DNA of 12,121 bases, taken from NCBI GenBank assembly GCA_934647305.1, contig CAKUFI010000078.1:1-12121 (forward strand), written 5' to 3'. Position 1 is the stretch's first letter. Every line of letters starts with the position of its first letter. Below, one piece after another: positions 6,086 to 12,121 of this stretch. A program made the translations under genes and the position numbers. This stretch comes from an uncultured Clostridia bacterium. Lineage in GTDB: Bacteria; Bacillota; Clostridia; Christensenellales; Aristaeellaceae. A model generated the notes under the pieces. The model was not told the origin of the DNA. It worked only from the letters and a program-made list of their open reading frames with translations, and did no database searches.

Positions 6086-6427
6086 TTAGGGATTGCACCG
6101 CTGACAGGGGATATAGCCCGCGTCCAGCGCGGCCTGCCGGGTATCAAAGGACACCCTGTTCTCCGCGGCGGTGCGGCTCAGCGAGGAGCAGCCCGGCCGG
6201 TGGAACACGCGCGAGATTTTGTTGCCTGCATAGTCGGATGCTTCAGACGCGTCGGGCGCGGGGCTGGGAGAAGGCAGCGCGGGCTGCGTACCCTCAGGCA
6301 ATGCGGCGCGCGTCTCCATGTCGATTCCGCGGCGGCTGCCCTCGGGAGAGAGCAGAAAGCCGGTCGCGCCGAAGAGCACAGCGGCGGTCAGCAGCGCGCA
6401 CAGCGCCCGTTTCATCCGTTCGTTCAT
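6086..6427 (-). CDS. Exported or anchored protein with Ada-like zinc-binding domain
   Basis: A 113-residue protein. Residues 5-26 (MKRALCALLTAAVLFGATGFLL) form a signal peptide or membrane anchor, with no lipobox. A Pro/Ala/Ser-rich spacer (about 44-64) follows, then a C-terminal Ada metal-binding-like domain: YAGNKISRVFHRPGCSSL (66-83), NRVSFDTRQAALDAGYIPCQRCNP (90-113). The probable zinc ligands are Cys80, Cys108 and Cys111, with His76 nearby. Such domains occur at the N-terminus of Ada and at the C-terminus of some extracellular nucleases; here the domain stands alone behind an export signal. No methyltransferase or nuclease domain is present, so DNA repair is unlikely. It lies 18 bases after the upstream gene; its ribosome site (AAGAGG) is weak and a start at residue 5 is possible. 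Confidence 0.8.
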   Translation of the reverse strand: MNERMKRALCALLTAAVLFGATGFLLSPEGSRRGIDMETRAALPEGTQPALPSPSPAPDASEASDYAGNKISRVFHRPGCSSLSRTAAENRVSFDTRQAALDAGYIPCQRCNP

Positions 6428-6445
6428 GCGATACAGCCTCTTTCG

Positions 6446-7537
6446 TTATTCTTCGTCGTCCCATGAAATGTCCTGACAGTAGACCCAGTAGTCGCCCTCG
6501 CGGCGGTAGCTCTCAAGGCCCGCGGGCGGCTCGACCTCGCCGGAAGCGGCGGGCACGGCGTAGCAGACCGAATCGACGCGCCCGTTTTGCGCGCGCACGC
6601 CGACCAGGCAGTACTCGGCCCCGGCGACGCAGGCAAGGTCTGCCCGCGCGAAGGTATAGTCGCCGTAGGTGAAGCCCTCGTCGACCGGCGCCTCCGCTTC
6701 AAAGAAGGCGCGCAGCTCCTGCAGAGCCTCGGGCCAGGCGCATTCGCTCAGCGCGAGGCGGGAACGCACATCGCTTTTCTGTGCGGGCGCGTCCATATCG
6801 TCGGTTTCGGCTGGCGAATCGCCGGATGACTGCGCCTCGGTCTCATCAGGCCGGGCGGGCGTGTCGAACGGGTCGGCGGCTTCCTCCGCCTTGGCGGGCG
6901 CGTCCAGCTCGTCGGTTTCGGGCGGCGAATCGTCCGAGGACGCGGCCTCGGGTGCTTCGGGTGCGGGCGAATCCAGCTCATCTGCAGTCTGCTCTTCCTC
7001 TGGCTGCACGGCCTGCTCATCGGACATGGCGCTGTTTTCCGTCGATTCGGGTTCGGGCAGACTGTTCGCCGCGGGCGGTTCATCCGCTTCGATCGGAACG
7101 TCCGCCTCGAGCAGTTCGTCCTGCGCGGTCGTTCCGAACAGGCGGGCGCACTCGGCCTGAACACACTCCAGCGTACACTCGATCGAGCCGTTCAGGTTGC
7201 CGAAGAGCAGGGGGATATAGCCCTGCGCCGTCTGCGCGGCCACCCCGATCAGGGCGTACTGCTCGAGCGTCAGTCCCTGTATATTGCGCGGATCGAACTT
7301 GACCGTCAGGCCGGCCTGGCCATACCTCGGCGCGCCGAACGCGCCCAGCGCCGCGCCCTGCCATTTTCCATTGACGCGGCCCAGCAGAAAGCCCTGAAGC
7401 GGCGTGCCGTCCGTGCCGCTGACGGTGAACTGCAGTGTGGCAAAGAGCGTGCGCCGCTCCAGACGCACATGGCCGCTTACGCCCGGCCTGAGACTGCGCA
7501 GCATGATGAGCGCGCGCCGGTAGTCTTCTCTGATCAT
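6446..7537 (-). CDS. Hypothetical protein with acidic repeated linker
   Basis: I do not recognise this 363-residue protein. It has three parts: an N-terminal folded domain (about 1-135), rich in beta-prone sequence (VRLERRTLFATLQFTVSG, then LEQYALIGVAAQ); an acidic, Pro/Ala/Ser/Glu/Asp-rich linker (about 138-258); and a C-terminal domain (about 259-363) with YCLVGVRAQNGRVDSVCYAVPA (309-330). The linker holds an internal repeat of 37 residues: SSDDSPPETDELDAPA (200-215) resembles SSGDSPAETDDMDAPA (237-252), and the DNA shows the matching 111-base period (6783 and 6894). No signal peptide or membrane segment is seen, so it is probably cytoplasmic. The start at 7537 has a strong GGAGGGAGG site. 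It precedes the Ada-like gene by 18 bases, suggesting a two-gene unit. Confidence 0.8.
   Translation of the reverse strand: MIREDYRRALIMLRSLRPGVSGHVRLERRTLFATLQFTVSGTDGTPLQGFLLGRVNGKWQGAALGAFGAPRYGQAGLTVKFDPRNIQGLTLEQYALIGVAAQTAQGYIPLLFGNLNGSIECTLECVQAECARLFGTTAQDELLEADVPIEADEPPAANSLPEPESTENSAMSDEQAVQPEEEQTADELDSPAPEAPEAASSDDSPPETDELDAPAKAEEAADPFDTPARPDETEAQSSGDSPAETDDMDAPAQKSDVRSRLALSECAWPEALQELRAFFEAEAPVDEGFTYGDYTFARADLACVAGAEYCLVGVRAQNGRVDSVCYAVPAASGEVEPPAGLESYRREGDYWVYCQDISWDDEE
6783..6933. repeat. In-frame 111-base imperfect tandem repeat
   Basis: GCGGGCGCGTCCA followed by the CTCGTCGGTTTCGG-type block occurs at 6783 and 6894, a spacing of 111 bases or 37 codons. It encodes the repeated acidic linker of the gene covering 6446-7537. 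Keeping the frame suggests duplication inside the gene followed by drift. Confidence 0.7.
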
Positions 7538-7563
7538 GCGAAAAACCTCCCTCCGCTTGCCAG

Positions 7564-7569
7564 ATTATA
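7564..7569 (-). promoter_or_regulatory. Candidate -10 box for the linker-protein gene
   Basis: A perfect TATAAT lies on the minus strand in the 50-base gap between the pseudouridine synthase stop and the next start. The best -35 match, TTGCAT (7595-7590), is 20 bases away, so the promoter is uncertain. Confidence 0.4.
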
Positions 7570-7587
7570 CGGCGGCGGGAGGCGCGG

Positions 7588-8415
7588 TTATGCAAAGGGC
7601 GGGCGGCTTTCGAAGGTCAGGCCGTCGAGGCGCAGCCGGGTGCACCACAGCGCGATCTGCGCGGCGTGATGGGCGCGGTTGAAGGCACGATCGCCGTACT
7701 TGTCGTCGCCCAGCAGCGGATAGCCCAGAAAACTCATGTGGGCGCGGATCTGGTGCGTGCGGCCGGTGACGAGCTGCACCTCGACAAGGCTCGTGTCGCC
7801 GCGCGTCTCGAGCAGGCGATAGCGGGTTTCGATCGATAGCGCGCCGGGTGCGGGCGAGTTCAGTATCCGCACATGAGCCGAGGCCGCGTCCTTGAGAAGA
7901 AACGCCTTTCTGTCGGCCTGCGGCGGATTGGGCGCGCCGCGAACCAGGCACAGGTAGGTCTTTTCGACGCGGTGGCTTTTGAACGCGTCCAGCAGGTGCG
8001 CGAGGCCCTCCCCGGTCTTTCCAGCCAGCAGCACGCCGCCGGTGCCCACGTCCAGCCGGTGGGCAAGGCTCGCCGTGGGGCAACAGGTGCGCAGACGGGC
8101 GAGCATGGTGTCCGCGCCGATACTGTCCGCGTCCCCGTCGACCGGTACGCCCGCCGGCTTTTCCACCGCCAGCATGCGCTCGTCCTCGTAGAGGATGCGC
8201 AGCGGGGCGGTCAGGTATTTATCAGGCATGTAAAGGGTCACTTCGTCGCCGCCGCGCACAGTTGCCTGGCCGTCCGACTTGACGCCGTTTACCCGCACAT
8301 CCCGCTTTTTCAGCGTTTCCTTGAGCAGGGAGGCCGGAATGCGGGGGAAGGCGCGGCGCAGATAGGCGGAAAGCGGCATGGCCGGCACGTGCTCCGGCAC
8401 CAGATGTTTTTGCAT
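7588..8415 (-). CDS. RluA-family 23S rRNA/tRNA pseudouridine synthase
   Basis: A 275-residue enzyme converting specific uridines in structured RNA to pseudouridine. An N-terminal S4-like RNA-binding domain (about 12-65, with RVNGVKSDGQATVRGGDEV) precedes the catalytic domain. The catalytic motif is AHRLDVGTGGVLLAGK (118-133), with Asp122 the expected nucleophile, and the C-terminal TGRTHQIRAHMSFLGYPLLGDDKYG (217-241) is typical of RluA/RluD. The second motif residue usually Ser (T-S-G) is Gly here. The start at 8415 has GAGGA upstream and a promoter at 8447-8475; a much longer frame crosses murB on the opposite strand and is not real. The target site cannot be told from sequence alone (RluA, RluC or RluD subtype). 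Confidence 0.93.
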   Translation of the reverse strand: MQKHLVPEHVPAMPLSAYLRRAFPRIPASLLKETLKKRDVRVNGVKSDGQATVRGGDEVTLYMPDKYLTAPLRILYEDERMLAVEKPAGVPVDGDADSIGADTMLARLRTCCPTASLAHRLDVGTGGVLLAGKTGEGLAHLLDAFKSHRVEKTYLCLVRGAPNPPQADRKAFLLKDAASAHVRILNSPAPGALSIETRYRLLETRGDTSLVEVQLVTGRTHQIRAHMSFLGYPLLGDDKYGDRAFNRAHHAAQIALWCTRLRLDGLTFESRPPFA

Positions 8416-8446
8416 GGATTGTCCTCGCTTTGTTTTCGATGGGTTT

Positions 8447-8475
8447 ATTATACCGCGGCGGTTTATTAACTTCAA
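8447..8475 (-). promoter_or_regulatory. Promoter of the pseudouridine synthase gene
   Basis: On the minus strand TTGAAG (8475-8470) and TATAAT (8452-8447) are separated by 17 bases. Transcription would start about 25 bases before the ATG. It runs away from the murB promoter only 10 bases to its right. Confidence 0.75.
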
Positions 8476-8484
8476 GCGCGCGAG

Positions 8485-8513
8485 TTGCAATCCGGGCGGT
8501 TTTCGAGTATAAT
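8485..8513 (+). promoter_or_regulatory. Promoter of the murB-whiA operon
   Basis: TTGCAA (8485-8490) and a perfect TATAAT (8508-8513) are separated by 17 bases. The start would be near 8520, giving a leader of about 28 bases. The ribosome site AAAGGA (8531-8536) lies 11 bases before the ATG at 8548. Confidence 0.8.
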
Positions 8514-8547
8514 AAGAGAGATTGTCAGATAAAGGACGGATCGCTGC

Positions 8548-9447
<900 letters not shown>

Positions 9448-9448
9448 A

Positions 9449-10399
9449 GTGGCCTATACAGCCGACGTCAAGAGCGAACTGATGCAGAGTCCCGTTCTGA
9501 AGGACTGCTGCGCCGGGGCCGAGCTGACCGCGCTTTTGCTGTTATCGGGCAGCATTTCGCTGTGCGGACTGGGCAGGTACCGGCTGACCTTCGGCAGCGA
9601 GAACGCCGCGGTGGTGCGCTACTGCTTCACGCAGCTCAAGCGCGCCTTTGCCCTCGCGCCCGAAATCCGCGCCGTGCGCAGCAATCAGCGGGGCGAGCAC
9701 ATCCGCTATCAGCTGCAGCTGGAGGGCGAGGAGGCGGCAGGTTTGCTGGACAGGCTGGGGCTGCTCGACCCCAAACAGCTGCTGGGCATCCGGATGCGGC
9801 CGGGGCGGGCGATTCTTTCCCGCGAATGCTGCCGCAAGGCGTACCTGCGTGGCGCGTTCCTGGCCTGCGGGTGGATCAGTCAGCCTGAAAAGGCGTATCA
9901 TTTCGAGTTTGCCGCGCCCGACGAGGAACAGGCGAAGACGCTGCAGGAGCTGATCGCCCGGTGGGACGTGCAGGCGAGAATTTCCGCGCGAAAGAGCCAG
10001 CAGATCGTCTACGTCAAGAAGAGCGAGGACGTGGAGACGCTGCTGGGCGTGCTGGGCGCGTCGAGCGCGCTTTTGACGTTTGAAAACGTGCGCATCATGA
10101 AGGGCCTTCGAAACGACCTGAACCGGCAGATGATCTGCGACGACTTCAACACCGACAAGACGGTGCGGGCGGCCGCTCAGCAGTTGGACGACATCGCCGT
10201 GATCGAAAAGTACCTGGGCCTTGGCAGGCTGCCCGCATCCCTTCGCCAGGTGGCCGAGGCGCGTATCGCCAGCCCGGACGCGACGCTCAGCCAGCTGGGC
10301 GAGCTGATGGACCCGCCCGCGGCCAAGTCGGCGGTCAACAAGCGCATCCGCAGGCTGGGCGAGCTGGCGCAGAAACTGCGCGACGAACACGGATTATAG
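9449..10399 (+). CDS. whiA: WhiA family DNA-binding regulator
   Basis: A 316-residue WhiA: an N-terminal LAGLIDADG-like (homing-endonuclease-derived) region with the family motif YLRGAFLACGWISQPEKAYHFEF (132-154), and a C-terminal helix-turn-helix (about 277-303, ATLSQLGELMDPPAAKSAVNKRIRRL). WhiA controls sporulation in Streptomyces and affects division and growth in Bacillus. The start is GTG at 9449, one base after the murB stop; the end of murB supplies the GGGGTGGA site. The normally conserved NRxVNCETAN block reads NRQMICDDFN (225-234), so this copy has drifted there. In many Firmicutes rapZ and yvcK sit between murB and whiA; both are absent here. Identification is strong. Confidence 0.95.
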   Translation: MAYTADVKSELMQSPVLKDCCAGAELTALLLLSGSISLCGLGRYRLTFGSENAAVVRYCFTQLKRAFALAPEIRAVRSNQRGEHIRYQLQLEGEEAAGLLDRLGLLDPKQLLGIRMRPGRAILSRECCRKAYLRGAFLACGWISQPEKAYHFEFAAPDEEQAKTLQELIARWDVQARISARKSQQIVYVKKSEDVETLLGVLGASSALLTFENVRIMKGLRNDLNRQMICDDFNTDKTVRAAAQQLDDIAVIEKYLGLGRLPASLRQVAEARIASPDATLSQLGELMDPPAAKSAVNKRIRRLGELAQKLRDEHGL

Positions 10400-10416
10400 G
10401 GTATATGGGAGGGAAT

Positions 10417-11085
10417 ATGCTCTTACGCGAGAAGGTCGCCGCCTTTGACATGGACGGCACGATGATCGATTCGATGATCTACTGGCGAAACGCCTATCAG
10501 GAATTCCTGGCGGAGCGGGGCCTTAAGATGCCCGCCGCACTCACGCACCTGAGCGAGGAAAAGGTCTACGCGCGCAAAGCCTGCGAGGCGATCTGCGAGA
10601 CCTACGGCCGGGCGCTGGGCATGAACATGGACGACGTCTGGGAGGCGTTTTCCCGCCTGATCGTGCGCCACTACGCGACGGACGTGCAGCTCAGGCCGGG
10701 CATTCTCGAGTACCTGGACGCGCTGCGGGCGCAGGGCGTGCGCGTGGGCGTGGCGACGGCGACCAGACAGGACATGGCCGAGGTGGCGCTCGAGCGGCTG
10801 CGCCTGGCCGAGCGGATGGACTTTGGCTACTTCGGCGAGGAAATGACCAAGGATCGGCCCGAGTACTTCCTGCGCCTGGCCAGGGAGCAGGGCGCGCAGC
10901 CGTCCGAGTGCGTCATGTTCGAGGACGCGCTCTACTCGATGAAGGGCGCGAAGGCGGCAGGCTTTCGCGTGTACGCGATCGAGGACTCCTTCGCAAGGCC
11001 GGACAAGCCGGAGATCCTGCGCCTGTGCGATCGTTACTTTACCGACTACCGCGAGCTGATGAACGGGGAGGATACGAGCAAATGA
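10417..11085 (+). CDS. HAD-superfamily phosphatase
   Basis: A 222-residue HAD hydrolase with a helical cap, resembling beta-phosphoglucomutase/phosphoglycolate-phosphatase types. Motif I is FDMDGTMIDS (10-19; nucleophile Asp11, acid/base Asp13), motif II the Thr of GVATATR (111-117), motif III Lys145 in EMTKDRPEYF, and motif IV FEDALYSMKGAKAAG (168-182; Glu169, Asp170). The substrate cannot be named. Two ATGs compete: 10405, with only weak AGGG upstream, and 10417, which follows GGGAGGG by 3-4 bases; I prefer 10417. It lies 17 bases after whiA and its TGA overlaps the next ATG (ATGA at 11082-11085), so it is coupled to the DUF89 gene. Family secure, role inferred as metabolite phosphatase. 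Confidence 0.9.
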   Translation: MLLREKVAAFDMDGTMIDSMIYWRNAYQEFLAERGLKMPAALTHLSEEKVYARKACEAICETYGRALGMNMDDVWEAFSRLIVRHYATDVQLRPGILEYLDALRAQGVRVGVATATRQDMAEVALERLRLAERMDFGYFGEEMTKDRPEYFLRLAREQGAQPSECVMFEDALYSMKGAKAAGFRVYAIEDSFARPDKPEILRLCDRYFTDYRELMNGEDTSK

Positions 11086-11960
11086 GAGCGGATGCGACGT
11101 GCGTCAACTGTCTGTATGTGCAGCAGTACGACCGGGTGAAGGCGCGCCACGAGGAAGAAAAGAAGGCCGAGTATCTGTGCGAGGTCATGCGGCTGATCTC
11201 CTGCGGCGTTCGGGAAGGACTGACCGCGCCGGTGATCTACGCGCAGATTCAGGCGGCGTACGACCGGGCGTTTGAGGTCGAGACCCACTACGGTCCGGAA
11301 AAGAGCCACTACAACCGCCTGATCATGGCGCAGGAGGACGCGATTCGCGAGCGCATTGCCCGGGCGGAGGATCCGGTCGAGGCGGCGTTGTGCATTTCCC
11401 GCGCGGCCAATTACATCGACTTCACCGTGGGCGCGGCGCTGAGCGAGGATCTGCTCGGCCAGTTGCTCGAGCAGGCGCAGGAGCATCCGCTCGATCCGGC
11501 TGAATACGCGAACCTGAAGCGCGACCTCGAGGGGGCGAAACGCCTGGTCTATCTGACCGACAACTGCGGCGAGGTGGTGCTGGACAAGCTGGTCGTGGAG
11601 CAGCTGAAGGCGCGCTATCCGCACCTTGAGCTGACCGTGCTGGTGCGCGGGCGCGAGGCGATGAACGACGCGACGATGGAGGACGCGCGGGAGTGCGGAC
11701 TGTGCGCCGTGGCAAAATGCGTGGGCAACGGCGATAACGCCACCGGCACCTCGCTGCCCGACATCAGCGCCGAGGCAAAGTCGCTGCTCGAGCGGGCCGA
11801 CGTGCTCATTTCCAAGGGACAGGGCAATTTCGAGACGCTGCACGGCTCGGGACTGAACATCTACTACCTGTTCCTGTGCAAGTGCGACCGGTTTACCAGC
11901 CTGTTCCACGCGCCGCGAAACGCCGGCATGCTGGTCAACGAGCGCCGGGTGGCCGACTGA
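11082..11960 (+). CDS. DUF89/ARMT1-like damage-control phosphatase
   Basis: A 292-residue DUF89-family protein. These metal-dependent phosphatases are proposed to remove harmful or side-product sugar phosphates. An N-terminal CVNC pair (7-10) is typical of the prokaryotic subgroup; the active-site set is LTDNCGEVVLDKL (158-170, with Asp159, Asn160, Glu164, Asp168), VRGREAMNDAT (188-198, Asn195/Asp196) and ISKGQGNFETL (243-253). The start at 11082 has GGGGAGG about 11 bases upstream and overlaps the HAD stop codon, so the two phosphatases are translationally coupled. Length fits. It is the last gene of the murB operon. The family is fairly secure; substrate unknown. Confidence 0.88.
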   Translation: MRADATCVNCLYVQQYDRVKARHEEEKKAEYLCEVMRLISCGVREGLTAPVIYAQIQAAYDRAFEVETHYGPEKSHYNRLIMAQEDAIRERIARAEDPVEAALCISRAANYIDFTVGAALSEDLLGQLLEQAQEHPLDPAEYANLKRDLEGAKRLVYLTDNCGEVVLDKLVVEQLKARYPHLELTVLVRGREAMNDATMEDARECGLCAVAKCVGNGDNATGTSLPDISAEAKSLLERADVLISKGQGNFETLHGSGLNIYYLFLCKCDRFTSLFHAPRNAGMLVNERRVAD

Positions 11961-12121
11961 TGCGCTGCGAGAGAAAAACTGCGCCCGGCCGGCGAGCGGA
12001 CAAACTTCGGTGGGGGTCCGGGGGAGCGCGAAGCGCAGCGGAGCCTCCCCCGGCGGCAGCGTGGGTGCAGGCTCAGCCTGCCTCGGGGCTTTGGAAACAC
12101 GCAGACCCTGGCCGCTTGAAT
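11961..12121. repeat. Intergenic tail with two perfect hairpins
   Basis: No gene is seen. CCGGGGGAG (12018-12026) is the exact reverse complement of 12045-12053, enclosing a GCGAAGCGCAGCGGAGC-type loop. GCAGGCT (12067-12073) and AGCCTGC (12075-12081) form a one-base-centred palindrome like those at 152-166 and 3614-3630. Neither stem is followed by a T-run on either strand, so neither is a normal terminator for the operon ending at 11960. An ACTTCGGT motif at 12004-12011 echoes the 250-297 repeat. Confidence 0.6.

Noticed and set aside
9542..10390. Minus-strand open frame opposite whiA, and a similar one at 11046-11909 opposite the DUF89 gene
   Set aside because: Both are antisense shadows rich in Gln/His/Arg/Leu with no motif; the sense genes are well supported.
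12018..12053. GC-rich hairpin as a terminator for the murB operon
   Set aside because: The stem is followed by CGGCAG on the plus strand and ACCCCC on the minus strand, so there is no U-tract.

Overview
The window looks like a piece of chromosome from a high-GC member of the Firmicutes, most probably an uncultured Clostridia lineage. The evidence is a complete tyrosine T-box riboswitch in front of tyrS, a WhiA-family gene next to murB, strong GGAGG-type ribosome binding sites, sigma-A type promoters, and GC-rich third codon positions that create long false antisense reading frames. There is no plasmid, phage, transposase, CRISPR or rRNA/tRNA signature. Genus-level placement is not possible by eye.

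Layout. Positions 1-306 are a gene-free patch full of perfect short inverted repeats, ending in a rightward-facing intrinsic terminator and a 17-base direct repeat. Positions 307-3596 (minus strand) are one operon: promoter, Tyr T-box leader, tyrS, an IMPACT/YigZ-family gene, and a CE15-like alpha/beta hydrolase (carbohydrate esterase), with every junction overlapping. Positions 3600-3993 are a second gene-free, palindrome-rich patch. It shares an exact 15-mer with the first patch. Positions 3994-6017 (minus) are a carbohydrate operon with a perfect consensus promoter: an N-acylglucosamine 2-epimerase family enzyme, a YhcH/NanQ-like sugar anomerase and an unknown 95-residue protein. Positions 6086-7537 (minus) hold an exported protein with an Ada-like zinc-binding domain and an unknown protein with an acidic, internally repeated linker. 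Positions 7588-8475 (minus) hold an RluA-family pseudouridine synthase.

Around 8447-8513 two promoters diverge. The rightward one drives murB, whiA, a HAD phosphatase and a DUF89/ARMT1-like phosphatase as a tight operon (8548-11960). The last 160 bases are again intergenic repeat sequence with two perfect hairpins.

Functionally the window mixes housekeeping genes (tyrosine charging, peptidoglycan precursor synthesis, RNA modification, WhiA) with small metabolic modules (amino-sugar use, ester hydrolysis, probable metabolite repair). No clearly new defence or mobile system is visible. The points most worth a second look are the modular intergenic palindromes, the coupled HAD-DUF89 phosphatase pair, the murB-whiA junction lacking the usual genes between them, and the T-box control of an operon that includes a carbohydrate esterase.
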